In this document: piece after piece, positions 25,875-34,494 of the stretch
How positions within the stretch are numbered: the stretch's first letter is position 1
Layout of the letters: every line of letters begins with the position of its first letter
Translations under genes and position numbers: made by a program
NCBI GenBank assembly: GCA_927797885.1
Contig: OV696605.1
Location: forward strand, 2,951,157-3,015,156
From: Gloeomargaritales cyanobacterium VI4D9
GTDB lineage: Bacteria; Cyanobacteriota; Cyanobacteriia; Gloeomargaritales; Gloeomargaritaceae
DNA length: 64,000 nucleotides
Direction: 5' to 3'
The notes under the pieces: generated by a model
What the model was told of the DNA's origin: nothing
Databases searched by the model: none
What the model saw: the letters and a program-made list of their open reading frames with translations, nothing else

Positions 25875-27002
25875 ATGAATTTTTACCCTCGGTTTGTGCG
25901 TCCGTTACTTTTTACCCTGAACCCGGAATGGCTTCATCACACCCTCATTCAACAATTGCATCAACTGAGCAATCAAGAGGGTTTAAGAAGATTTGTTCAT
26001 CAGCAATTTAGTTATAATCACTTGGCATTACATCAACAAATTTGGGACTGTCATTTCCCAAACCCCTTGGGATTGGCGGCTGGATTTGATAAGGATGGTT
26101 TGGCTTGGCATTGGTGGTCGGATTTTGGGTTTGGGTTTGCGGAATTGGGCACGGTTACCCCCACAGCGCAACTGGGAAATCCCCCACCCCGTTTATTTCG
26201 TTTACCCCAGGATCAGGGGATCATTAACCGCATGGGTTTTAATAATCAAGGGGTAGCACATTTAGAAAAACAATTAACCCAGGAAAAATTAATCAATACT
26301 TGGGAACCAGAAAAACGCCAGATTCCCATTGGCATTAATTTGGGTAAGGGTAAAAATACGCCTTTAGACCGGGCATGGCAGGACTATTTATACGGGTTTC
26401 AATGCTTGAAAAACTATGGAGATTATTTTGTAATTAACGTTAGTTCTCCCAATACTCCTAACCTCAGGGATTTGCAGGTTCAGAGTTTATTAAAAACGAT
26501 TTTAGAGGCATTACAACAGGAAAATGGGAGGGAGAAACCGCTTTTGATTAAAATTAGCCCGGACTTGGAAAATGGGGCGATTATTGACATTCTGGAATTA
26601 GTAACTACCTATCATTTAGCAGGGGTGATTGCCACGAATACTACGATTACCCGCCCTCACTTAAAAAGTCCTCATGCTCAGGAAATGGGGGGTTTGAGTG
26701 GTCGTCCCTTGACCCGGCGTTCTACGGAGGTGATTCATTTGATTTATCAGCAGATGCACGGTCAATTACCGATTATTGGGGTGGGGGGTATTTTTAGTGC
26801 GGCGGATGCCTGGGAAAAAATTACGGCGGGGGCTTGCTTACTACAAATTTACACAGGCTGGGTCTATCGAGGTCCAGGTATTGTGAAAGAAATTTTGCTG
26901 GGTTTAGTGGAAAAATTAACCGCATTAAATCTCACCACCATTACCCAGGCGGTGGGTTTGGCGCATCATTCGGATTGGCTCTCCTATAATAATCCTAAAT
27001 GA
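25875..27002 (+). CDS. pyrD: Dihydroorotate dehydrogenase (quinone), class 2
   Basis: 375 residues. It oxidises dihydroorotate to orotate in pyrimidine synthesis, passing electrons to quinone at the membrane. Seen motifs are the N-terminal helix for membrane/quinone contact (FYPRFVRPLLFTLNPEW), FPNPLGLAAGFDKDG, GFGFAELGTVTP, the FMN-site Asn in VINVSSPNTPNLRDLQ with its class 2 catalytic Ser, NTTITRP, and the phosphate loop IGVGGIFSA. The last five codons and the stop lie inside a family A repeat (see findings), so the C-terminus reads SDWLSYNNPK. The core enzyme is complete. Confidence 0.96.
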   Translation: MNFYPRFVRPLLFTLNPEWLHHTLIQQLHQLSNQEGLRRFVHQQFSYNHLALHQQIWDCHFPNPLGLAAGFDKDGLAWHWWSDFGFGFAELGTVTPTAQLGNPPPRLFRLPQDQGIINRMGFNNQGVAHLEKQLTQEKLINTWEPEKRQIPIGINLGKGKNTPLDRAWQDYLYGFQCLKNYGDYFVINVSSPNTPNLRDLQVQSLLKTILEALQQENGREKPLLIKISPDLENGAIIDILELVTTYHLAGVIATNTTITRPHLKSPHAQEMGGLSGRPLTRRSTEVIHLIYQQMHGQLPIIGVGGIFSAADAWEKITAGACLLQIYTGWVYRGPGIVKEILLGLVEKLTALNLTTITQAVGLAHHSDWLSYNNPK

Positions 27003-27085
27003 AAGTGGAATAGGGGTCGCAGGGGCACCGCCCCCGTCCCTGGTTCTGGGAAATTTGTGTTCGTTAATCAAATAGGATTGCTATA
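26985..27085 (+). repeat. Dispersed repeat family A, copy 8 (overlaps pyrD 3' end)
   Basis: A 101-bp copy with a left end of TATAATAATCCTAAATGA; the first bases encode the final pyrD residues and TGA is the pyrD stop. The right end AGGATTGCTATA is intact. Confidence 0.92.
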
Positions 27086-27140
27086 GATTTATAACGAGGT
27101 GAGTATTGGTCTATTTTGAAGAAAGCAAATTTCTGATGAC

Positions 27141-27422
27141 TTACAGCCTATATAAGTAGTTATGGGACACAGGTGCAAACCCATCTGTTTGCCGTCTACT
27201 GATGCTCAACCTTGGAAACAAGATTCTTTGTATCCTTTCAGGGAACCTCTATTTGTTGATTTTTGCCCTTGCACGCCAGGCTCGGAAGCCCCATTCTCTC
27301 CTTGACAATTATCAATAACACAGGGGTTATTCTCAACAGCCGTGAATTAAGATTGAGGTGCCCCAAAGTTGGTTTGCTCAGGGTCTCTACTATACCCCTT
27401 AATTCCTTAACAGGCTGTAAGC
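27141..27422 (+). repeat. Dispersed repeat family D, copy 3, interrupted by B2
   Basis: The left part (TTACAGCCTATATAAGTAGT ... GATTCTTTGTATCCTTTCA) and a right end (AATTCCTTAACAGGCTGTAA) fit one D element. They are separated by a family B2 element at 27240-27364 plus about 35 further bases. The nesting is inferred from the order of matching blocks. Confidence 0.45.
27240..27364 (-). repeat. Dispersed repeat family B2, copy 3
   Basis: About 125 bp in reverse orientation, from GGGAACCTCTATTTGTTGAT to TTAAGATTGAGGTGCCCC. The interior TCAATAACACAGGGGTTATT corresponds to other B2 copies. Confidence 0.75.
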
Positions 27423-27572
27423 ACGCAGTTCAACCGTAGCCCTTGGGATGTTCAGCCGAGCATCCAATTCAAAATTTATGTTCGGTGCCCCTATTCAAGG
27501 TGTTATTTTACACATCCTACACCATAAAGCTAGGAGAGCAGGGCTTATGGCTACGCCCCCCTATGGCTGTAA

Positions 27573-27634
27573 AAGGTCGTCCCCGTACTTGGTTCTAGAG
27601 AGTTTCTGTGGGTCAATCAGTTAGGATTGCTATG
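27573..27634 (+). repeat. Family A right-half remnant
   Basis: GGTCGTCCCCGTACTTGGTT through AGTTAGGATTGCTATGG is the right half of a family A element; the left end is lost. With D copy 3 and B2 copy 3 it explains most of the 27086-27712 gap, in which no gene is seen. Confidence 0.6.
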
Positions 27635-27712
27635 GAGATGCTCGTCAATGAATGATTAATGAGTTAGATAAATGATTAGATAGTAGTAGGACGTAATGCA
27701 AGGGAAACAAGC

Positions 27713-28231
27713 ATGGCCTGGCTGGATGGCAATGGTCGCCTCGGGGGGAAAATCAGCGTGCTTGACCTGGCCGCCCTAGGGGTGGTGCTGTTGGTGGTGG
27801 TGGGCATTTTCCTGGTGCCGGGGGGAACCGGGTCGGTGGCGCAGGTGGGACCGAGTCGGGCGGTGGAAATTGACATGATCGTGCGGGGGTTGAGCATTGC
27901 CCGCCCTGAGGAGTTGGTGCGCCCTGGGGACAAGGCCAATTTCATTGTGCGGAATCAGCCTTCGGGGAGCTTGACCATCAAAAATCTCACCATTTTCCCG
28001 CCCCAGGTGGAGGTGCCCCAGCCGGACGGGTCCGTGAAGTTTGTGGAGGATACCCGTTCCCAAACCCGGTTTCTGCGGGACATGGTGATCACCCTGACGG
28101 GGACGGCGCAGGTGGCGGATGGGGGTGCGGTGGTGGGCAATAGCAAAATCAAGGTGGGGGTGCCGGTGGAACTGGAAGGGGCGCAGTACAACTTGCGGGG
28201 TTCGGTGATGGATGTGCGGGTGGGGGCATGA
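27713..28231 (+). CDS. DUF4330 domain protein
   Basis: 172 residues. The N-terminus DGNGRLGGKISVLDLAALG, a single membrane span (VVLLVVVGIFLVPGG) and a C-terminal extracytoplasmic beta-rich domain match cyanobacterial DUF4330 proteins. Function is unknown; the topology suggests a membrane-anchored periplasmic domain. The next gene starts in an ATGA overlap with its stop, so the pair is translationally coupled, which associates this protein with a LOG-type enzyme. Confidence 0.85.
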   Translation: MAWLDGNGRLGGKISVLDLAALGVVLLVVVGIFLVPGGTGSVAQVGPSRAVEIDMIVRGLSIARPEELVRPGDKANFIVRNQPSGSLTIKNLTIFPPQVEVPQPDGSVKFVEDTRSQTRFLRDMVITLTGTAQVADGGAVVGNSKIKVGVPVELEGAQYNLRGSVMDVRVGA

Positions 28232-29277
28232 ACAGCGACCCCAACCTGGATTTGGAGGCACAACTACTGACCTGGGGGCGGGAACTCGACCAGGCGAAAC
28301 ACGGGAAATGGATGCGGCGGGCTTTGGAGGGCTTGTGGCGGCTCTCCCAGGCGGATTTGGAACGCTTGGACTGGAAAATTATCGCCGGGGTAATCCAGGA
28401 CATGGAGCAGGGGTTTCGGGTGTTTCAGCCCTACCGACGGGTGCGAAAAATCGCCCTGTTTGGCTCCGCCCGGTTGAGTCCCCAGTCGCCGGATTATGAA
28501 TTGGCACGGCAGTTTGCCCGCTGTATGGGGGAGCAAGGGTTTATGGTGATGACCGGGGCAGGGGGTGGCATTATGCAGGCGGGGAATGAAGGGGCTGGTG
28601 CGGAGCATTCCTTTGGGTTGAACATCCAACTGCCCTTTGAACAGTCCAGTAATGCCTTTATCAGCAATAGTCCCCGCTTGATTGATTTCAAGTATTTTTT
28701 CACCCGCAAATTGTTTTTCATCCGGGAAACCGATGCGGTGTGTGCGTTTCCGGGAGGCTTTGGCACCCAGGATGAGGTGTTTGAGGCGTTAACCCTGTGC
28801 CAAAATGGTCGTTGCCCCCCGATTCCCATCGTGTTAATAGATCATCCGGGCAGTACCTACTGGCGGGCGTGGGATGCCTATGTGCGGGAGTATTTCTGGC
28901 GCACCGATTTGATCAGCCCCCACGATGTGGAACTTTACACCCTGACCGATTCGGTGACGGTCGCCTGTGAGACGATTCGCCAGTTTTATCGGGTGTACCA
29001 CTCCAGCCGCTATGTGCGGGATTATCTGGTCTTGCGGCTCCGGCAATGGTTGAGCGATGAAGTGGTGACGCAGTTAAATAGGGAATTTCAAGACATCATT
29101 ACAACGGGAAAAATCGAACAACGGTCGGCGTTCCCGGAGGAATTGGGGGATGACACGGGGGACTTGCCCCGTCTCGCCTTCCGGTTTAACCAACGGGATC
29201 ATGGGCGGCTCTACCAACTGATCCGCCGGGTGAATGAACTGGCGGCAACGGACAATGACCATCCTGAGCAACGTTAG
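28228..29277 (+). CDS. LOG family protein (TIGR00730-type Rossmann fold)
   Basis: 349 residues. The core carries IALFGSARLSP, MTGAGGGIMQAGNEGA and AFPGGFGTQDEVFEALT; the last is the PGGxGTxxE signature of LOG (lonely guy) proteins, which release cytokinin-type bases or hydrolyse nucleoside monophosphates. Extra N-terminal (about 70 residues) and C-terminal (about 100 residues) extensions make it longer than the compact 190-residue LOGs; this long form is common in cyanobacteria. The substrate is not known. Confidence 0.9.
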   Translation: MNSDPNLDLEAQLLTWGRELDQAKHGKWMRRALEGLWRLSQADLERLDWKIIAGVIQDMEQGFRVFQPYRRVRKIALFGSARLSPQSPDYELARQFARCMGEQGFMVMTGAGGGIMQAGNEGAGAEHSFGLNIQLPFEQSSNAFISNSPRLIDFKYFFTRKLFFIRETDAVCAFPGGFGTQDEVFEALTLCQNGRCPPIPIVLIDHPGSTYWRAWDAYVREYFWRTDLISPHDVELYTLTDSVTVACETIRQFYRVYHSSRYVRDYLVLRLRQWLSDEVVTQLNREFQDIITTGKIEQRSAFPEELGDDTGDLPRLAFRFNQRDHGRLYQLIRRVNELAATDNDHPEQR

Positions 29278-29289
29278 GGAAGTCCTGTA

Positions 29290-29560
29290 CTTTTTGACAT
29301 ACTCCCTTCGCTCTAGGCGTTAGCCGTGCCGTTAGGCATTAGCGAGGGGATTCTTGTCCGCTACGCGAACAGCGACCGCACTTACCATTTCAGGTTTCCC
29401 ATCCAGAGGTGCCTGTCTCCCCCTTCCGTAGGTGGCGCAAGCCATAGCGTTCCCCCTTACGGGGCGGTTCCCTGCGTAGCCTGCCGGAGGCACTGCCCTA
29501 AGGTACCGTTGCACCAACCAAAGAAAACTTAGGTTGTTGTTTAGCCGCTAAGCTACCGGG
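29290..29560 (-). mobile_element. Possible IS200/IS605 right-end remnant with guide-RNA-like region
   Basis: Read on the minus strand, this region is rich in nested hairpins and ends with AAGAATCCCCTCGC ... GCGAAGGGAGTATGTCAA, resembling right ends of cyanobacterial tnpB-carrying IS200/IS605 elements, which also encode the omega RNA. No intact tnpB is found upstream; the minus-strand open frame 29564-29764 (66 codons) is not recognisable. Short palindromic units such as GCCTGCCGGAGGC and GCCGTGCCGTTAGGC are embedded. Assignment rests on pattern memory only. Confidence 0.35.
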
Positions 29561-29727
29561 TTTTTAAAGAGGTTGATTACCCTTACCTCTATACGTAGGT
29601 ATAGCACAAAGCCGCCATGCTAGGCGAAGCCGTGCCGAAGGCATTTGGCGGGGCTTTAGACCCAGTTTTTTAGTAAATTCAAGGCCTTCCTGACAAGCGA
29701 ATCTCGCACTACATTTTTTAAGCCAAT

Positions 29728-29809
29728 GTATGGCAATCCTATCGGCGATTGAAACAGCAATCACTCGGGAAGCGCACTGAAAGGTGATTTCTGCAAGTAG
29801 CTGTTGCGG
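29728..29809 (+). repeat. Dispersed repeat family C, copy 2 (truncated)
   Basis: TATGGCAATCCTATCGGCGA, GAAACAGCAATCAC and GGTGATTTCTG match the left two-thirds of the element at 47222. The right end is missing. Confidence 0.6.
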
Positions 29810-29833
29810 AGTCGTTTGGGATTGTGATAGTAA

Positions 29834-29953
29834 TTGGAGTCTTTTGAGTATTTATGGGAGATACAGTTGAACCCCACTTGCCGTAGGTTCATCATGCTGA
29901 GTTCTTAGAGTAATCGAGGCTTTTTGTACCCTTTAATTGATAAATAGACTGTA
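29834..29953 (-). repeat. Dispersed repeat family D, copy 4
   Basis: About 120 bp. AGTCTTTTGAGTATTTATGG begins it, CCACTTGCCGTAGGTTCATC and GAGTAATCGAGGC form the interior, and GATAAATAGACTGTAAA ends it. It is the best match, in reverse, to copy 1 at 5197-5313. Confidence 0.6.
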
Positions 29954-30028
29954 AATTGGAGTTGTGAATAAAATTGTTATACCTCGAAAACTCAGGCTTG
30001 CAGGGCGTAGCCCCGTTTTGGTTCTTAG

Positions 30029-30168
30029 TATAGCAATCCTAAATGAGAATGGAACAGGGGTCGTAGGAGCACCGCCCCCGTAAAAGAAGCACCTGCGGTG
30101 TATGGTTCTGGAAAATTTTTGTATGCCTACGGCACGCAAGCTAATGCAAATCAAGTAGGATTGCTATA
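30029..30168 (+). repeat. Dispersed repeat family A, copy 9 (both cassettes)
   Basis: A 140-bp copy with both the middle cassette (TAAAAGAAGCACCTGCGGTG) and the tail cassette (TGCCTACGGCACGCAAGCTA), and intact ends. It is the longest copy in the window. The 29278-30338 region holds this, the IS200/IS605-like remnant and C and D copies, and no intact gene. Confidence 0.9.
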
Positions 30169-30338
30169 GTTTCGTATTCACATAAATCGTCTGGAATTAC
30201 CGTATCTAAAGTCAATTCAATTGGCATCGGGATGCCCTGGCGAAACGGATTACCCCTTCGGAACCTCTTAGGATAATTAGCTCATCAAAACCTCCGGGAA
30301 ACCCCTTCCTTTAGGGAGGGGAGGGATAGGAGCGGCAA

Positions 30339-30487
30339 TGGAAAAGGCTTTCAGTTACCGCTTTTACCCAACCGCCGAGCAAGAATCCTTGCTTCGCAAA
30401 ACGTTGGGCTGTGTTCGGTTGGTATTTAACCGGGCACTGGCAGCGAGAACGGAACCTCATAATCATTACTTCTCAAGGCAGATTTAA
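30339..30487 (+). pseudogene. tnpB (IS200/IS605) N-terminal fragment
   Basis: The frame begins MEKAFSYRFYPTAEQESLLR and continues KTLGCVRLVFNRALAARTE, the exact pattern of TnpB/OrfB N-termini, then breaks off after about 40 of some 400 residues at a junction near 30470-30480. A hairpin-prone sequence (CCCCTTCCTTTAGGGAGGGG) lies just upstream. RNA-guided nuclease domains are entirely missing, so it is inactive. The junction abuts the truncated HEAT-like gene on the other strand. Confidence 0.8.
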
Positions 30488-30575
30488 TAGCTTCTATACC
30501 ACCGAGAACAGGGCTTAAACTAATTTCCTGCCCACCAATTACCGGGTCATAGTTGCTTGGATGGTTATCACTCAT
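30426..30575 (-). pseudogene. HEAT-repeat-like protein, N-terminal fragment
   Basis: A 49-codon frame starting MSDNHPSNYDPVIGGQ and continuing SPVLGGIEAIKSALRSNDYEV before it runs into the antisense of the tnpB fragment and stops. The Gly-Gly-Ile-Glu-Ala-x3-Leu pattern resembles the start of cyanobacterial HEAT-repeat proteins, but the assignment is tentative. Its ATG overlaps the stop of the AAA ATPase remnant, so both once formed an operon. It was truncated by the rearrangement that brought in tnpB. Confidence 0.5.
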
Positions 30576-30866
30576 AGGAATCCACCTCAATGGGATGCGA
30601 ACCACGTTTCTGAACCAAGTTATTCAGTTCTGCAACCAGATGCTCATCCCGAGAAGCCACCCTTGCCCCTGACTCGGCTGCCCACCGTTTCAACGCCTCA
30701 ATTTGCGGCTTAGCAATACTGGCTAAAGGAACCATTTGGTTGATGCTGTGCAGAATATCCCCCTGCTGAAACTCCCGTGGTGGTTGTTCATTAAACGCCC
30801 GGTGCATCGCATCATAAACACATTGCTCAATCTCCGCACCGCTGAAATCCTCACTGTAACGCGCTA

Positions 30867-31788
30867 TAGCTAAGCAGGCAAAGGTTGGCATATAGAGTAG
30901 ATGACTGAATCTATAAGATCATGAAGATTTTGGGTTGTAGATGTCATGGTTTTTCTAACTCTTTGCTTGATGCCATTGATGCTCGGGAGAGTATTTCGGT
31001 AGATATATCAATTCGCACCCAGCGGCTTCCACAACCTTCCTAACCAGTTGGCAACGATGAAAACTTGCATTATCTAAAACAATTTTCTTCCCTGCTCCAA
31101 TTGTTGGCAACAACATCTCTGTTAACCAGGTAATCAATACTTGCAAATTACAACTACCAATCCCAGTAAATGGTGCAACCATTTTCCCTAAATGATAACC
31201 ACTCATCATGCTTATTCTCTCTCTCTTTTTGCCAGGTCGTTGACCATATATTCTTTGTCCTTTTAGCCCCCAACCATATTCATAAATATCTCGATTATCC
31301 ATCCCAGACTGGTCAATATAGACTAAATCTTCATTCTTTTCCTCTTGCATCATCTTGATAAATTGTTGTCGCTCTTCTTCGTTTTGTTCTTCATAAGAGT
31401 ATGTTTTTTTTTACGGGTAAAGTTGATTTTTTTAAGGGCTTGACCAACGGTTGTATGGCTTACACCGAGAATGACTCCCATTTCTTTTTGCGTCAACCCT
31501 GGATTTGCTTCTACAAATTGGCGAAATTCCTCCCAATCAGTGATCTTAGCACTATGACCCTTTTGATAGTTCTGTTTCGGGCGATAATCACCAGTTTCTG
31601 ACCACATTTTTAACCATCTTTGTACGGTTCTGATGCTAATACCAAATCACTCACTAACCTCAACTAGTTTTGCCCCATTTAAGACTGCTTCGACTGCTTT
31701 TTGACGCAAATCGTAACTGTATGGTCTTGCCATCGCTTTTCTCCAAAACATCTATTCTATAATAGGACGACCTTACCCTGCTTGACTA
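30867..31788 (-). mobile_element. IS630-type insertion sequence, 922 bp, decayed
   Basis: The ends TAGCTAAGCAGGCAAAGG (30867-30884) and the complement of TAGTCAAGCAGGGTAAGG (31771-31788) form an 18-bp imperfect inverted repeat. The element is flanked by the dinucleotide TA on both sides (30865-30866 and 31789-31790), the target duplication of the IS630/Tc1/mariner superfamily. Removing the element and one TA restores the AAA ATPase frame (DEL-ARYSED). The transposase inside is damaged. Confidence 0.92.
30870..31733 (-). pseudogene. IS630-family transposase, degraded
   Basis: The start MARPYSYDLRQKAVEAVL leads into a helix-turn-helix region that is interrupted by an in-frame TGA (VEVSE-stop-FGISIRTVQRW). 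The first frame continues through MWSETGDYRP to NFTRKKKH, where an A-run (about nine A) precedes a switch to the second frame (TYSYEEQNEEERQQFIKMM). Such A-runs are frameshift sites in IS630 elements. The second frame has DDE residues in VYIDQSGMD and KKIVLDNASFHR, and LPKYSPE directly followed by HQWHQ, so the usual LNPIE segment seems deleted. A further shift after HQAK truncates the C-terminus. It is almost certainly inactive. Confidence 0.88.
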
Positions 31789-33238
31789 TAGTTCATCTAA
31801 TTGAAAATCCCGAATCCGACTAGGTCGCACCCGCTCCAGATGCACTCGCCATATCTCTCGCCGCTCTGGCTCAGTTGGTAAATTCAGAAAGAAAATTTCG
31901 TCAAACCGACCTTTGCGTAACAATTCAGCGGGTAAAACCTGGACATTATTGGCAGTTGCTACAATAAAAACGGGCTTGGTCTTCTCTTGCATCCAAGTAA
32001 TCAAACCACCAAAAACTCGCTTACTGGTGCCAGAATCCCCAGAATATTCACCGCCCACACCTCCAAAGGCTTTATCAATTTCATCCAACCATAAAACACA
32101 AGGAGCCATTGCTTCCGCAATTTGGATCATCTGACGGGTTCTGCCTTCACTTTCTCCCACAATACCCCCAAACAAACGACCCGCATCCAAACGTAATAAG
32201 GGCATACGCCACTCTTGAGCAATGGCTTTGGCAGACAGCGACTTACCCGTGCCTTGAATACCCACTAAAAGCACCCCCTTCGGTGTAGGTAAACCATATT
32301 TTGCCGCTTGCTCTCCAAAGCTATTCCGCCGTTGCCTTACCCATTCTTTTAGATTCTCTAATCCCCCCACACTACTCAGGGTTGCAGAAGCAGGATAAAA
32401 CTCTAAAATTTCGGTTTGCCGAATATATTGCTTCTTCTCCTCTAAGACTAAATCAATATCCTTCTCCGTGACCTGATTCTTTTGGGCTAACGCTCTCGCC
32501 AAAATGCGTTGAATCCGCTGACGAGTCAACCCCTGACAAGCCCGAATTAATTGCTCTTGACCTAACCCTTGTATTTTTAATCGCTCTGGCGGAACTGTAG
32601 TTCTAATCAACTCCTGTATTTCCGTCAAACCTGGTAATGGAAAATCAATAATTACCATCTCTTCCTTTAATTCTGCCGGTACTACAGAAACATGGCTCAA
32701 GAGAATTATGGTTTTCGAGAACTGCGTCCCTCCCTCACCAATCTTTTTAACTGTCTAATTACCGGATAATTTTCACTCCGCTGTGAATTTTGTAAAATCG
32801 GTAGCATATCTTTCAAAACAAAAATAGCGGGCTTTTCTGCTGAAAAACTCACAATCCTTTGCAGTGCAGACATCACCTGCCCCTTACACTGCCCATTATC
32901 TTCCCAACCACCGACTAAATCCCAAAACAATACCTCACGGGTGGGTTTGATAATGTTCGCTGTTTGTACAATAGCCTCCTCAACCGGTTCCTCCTCAGCA
33001 CTGACAATTAACAACAGAGGACACCGAGCACGGATTATCAAATCTAAATATGATAATGTTCTTTCATCGAGCATCGGGATTTTTATTAAAGCTTGCGATT
33101 TTATTTTATCTCGTTGGGTCGAATACCCCGCCCTTCTAGGGCGGACTAACTCCCGGGGTTTACCCCGTGGGTTCATACCCTTGATTGCTTTTTGCGCTTA
33201 TACAGCGGGTCTGACAGCATACCTTTGCAGATGAAGCA

Positions 33239-33778
33239 TCACCCCAGCAGTTCATCGGCACTAAAGACCAGTTCCCGGAATTGCAGGGGGGTTAGGGATT
33301 GCCCTGGGCGCAAAATCTCTGATTTCCCTTGGCGGTAAACTTCGAGACAATCTTCATCCAAGTTAATTAACCACACTTCGGGAATGCCTGCTGATAAATA
33401 TAGGGGAACTTTTACCCCCCGGTCGTAGGTAATGGTGGTATCGGCAACTTCAATGACCCAATAAATGTCAGGGGGCGTAGGATGTCCTGTCACGTAAAAA
33501 TCATCCCGCCAACGGACAATCGCCACATCTGGTTGGGGTTCTGAATCCGCCAGAGTAATGGGGTCTTGAATGCGCTTCATTGCTCGCCTCCCCAAACATT
33601 CGAGCAGATAACTGATACGACCACAACAGGCGGCGTGACGACGATTAATCGGGGACATTTTAATAAGCTCTCCATGAATCAACTCCAGCCGGTCATCGGG
33701 GGTAAAAATGCCAGCATCAATCATCTGGTGATATTGTTCAACGCTGAACCGGTGGCGAATCATCTCACTGGTGGACAT
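33239..33778 (-). CDS. Uma2 family nuclease, tandem copy 1
   Basis: 179 residues. PD-(D/E)XK-type elements of Uma2 proteins: SEPQPDVAIVRW (Asp), YWVIEVADTT (Glu) and YDRGVKVPLYLSAGIPEVWL (Lys). It begins MSTSEMIRHRFSVEQYHQMI. Residues about 50-72 (AACCGRISYLLECLGRRAMK) differ sharply from the other array members, while the flanks are almost identical. The C-terminus (LRPGQSLTPLQFRELVFSAD) is also somewhat diverged, making this the most distinct copy. The role of Uma2 proteins is unproven; nuclease activity is inferred from the fold. Confidence 0.9.
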   Translation of the reverse strand: MSTSEMIRHRFSVEQYHQMIDAGIFTPDDRLELIHGELIKMSPINRRHAACCGRISYLLECLGRRAMKRIQDPITLADSEPQPDVAIVRWRDDFYVTGHPTPPDIYWVIEVADTTITYDRGVKVPLYLSAGIPEVWLINLDEDCLEVYRQGKSEILRPGQSLTPLQFRELVFSADELLG

Positions 33779-33867
33779 GGATTTACTCCGTTGGATTGTG
33801 ATGGGTAATTTTCCCGGTTTCTTAGCTGTTTCTTACTCGCAAAAATGACTGTTTTTACATGATTATG

Positions 33868-34416
33868 CTAACCATTTCCTAACAATTCATCCACCCTAAA
33901 AACGAGTTCCGGGAATTGCCGAGGTGCGATGGTCTGCCCCCGGCGCAATATCTCTGATTTCCCTTGGCGATAGACTTCCAAACAATCTTCATCCAAATTA
34001 ACTAACCACACTTCGGGAATGCCCGCTGATAAGTACAGGGGAACTTTTACCCCCCGGTCGTAGGTGATAGTAGTATCGGCAACTTCAATGACCCAATAAA
34101 TATCGGGAGGCGTGGGATGTCCTGCTAAGTAAAAATCATCCCGCCAGCGGACAATCGCCACATCCGGTTGCGGTTCTGAATCCGCCAGGGTAATCGGGTT
34201 CTGGATGCGACATCTAGCTTTTTGCCCCAAACGGTCAAGCAACAGGTAAAGGAGGCGGTCAACCCCAGCGGCGTGACGACGATTAATCGGGGACATTTTA
34301 ATAAGCTCTCCATGAATCAATTCCAGCCGGTCATCGGGGGTAAAAATGCCAGCATCAATCATCTGGTGATATTGTTCAACGCTGAACCGGTGGCGAATCA
34401 TCTCACTGGTGGACAT
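33868..34416 (-). CDS. Uma2 family nuclease, tandem copy 2
   Basis: 182 residues, nearly identical to copies 3 and 4 outside the variable block, which here reads GVDRLLYLLLDRLGQKARCR. It has the same catalytic elements (SEPQPDVAIVRW, VIEVADTT, GVKVPLY) and the same upstream spacer (CATGGATTTACTCCGTTGGA on the plus strand) as copies 1 and 3, so promoter and gene were duplicated together. The unit length to the next start is about 630 bp. Confidence 0.9.
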   Translation of the reverse strand: MSTSEMIRHRFSVEQYHQMIDAGIFTPDDRLELIHGELIKMSPINRRHAAGVDRLLYLLLDRLGQKARCRIQNPITLADSEPQPDVAIVRWRDDFYLAGHPTPPDIYWVIEVADTTITYDRGVKVPLYLSAGIPEVWLVNLDEDCLEVYRQGKSEILRRGQTIAPRQFPELVFRVDELLGNG

Positions 34417-34494
34417 GGATTTACTCCGTTGGATTGTGATGGGTAATTTTTGCGGTTTCTTAGCTACAAAAATGACTGTTTTTACATGATTATG

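Larger units (their letters stand above)
30568..33074 (-). pseudogene. Ycf46-type AAA ATPase, broken by frameshift and IS630-type insertion
   Basis: Three pieces form one gene. The N-terminal piece (33074-32706) starts MLDERTLSYLDLIIRARCPL and contains the degenerate ATPase half with SFSAEKPAIFVLKDM. One base is missing in the T-run at 32712-32715; restoring it joins GRSSRK to TIILLSHVSVVPAELKEEM, the normal continuation. The central piece (to 31789) has the Walker A GIQGTGKS, Walker B VLWLDEIDKAF and the [11 protein letters not shown] motif. The C-terminal piece (30866-30568) resumes with [14 protein letters not shown] after the insertion at 30867-31788. The paralogue at the window start has the same C-terminal architecture. 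The product would be non-functional unless both lesions are bypassed; the middle piece retains a nearly complete AAA domain. Confidence 0.9.
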
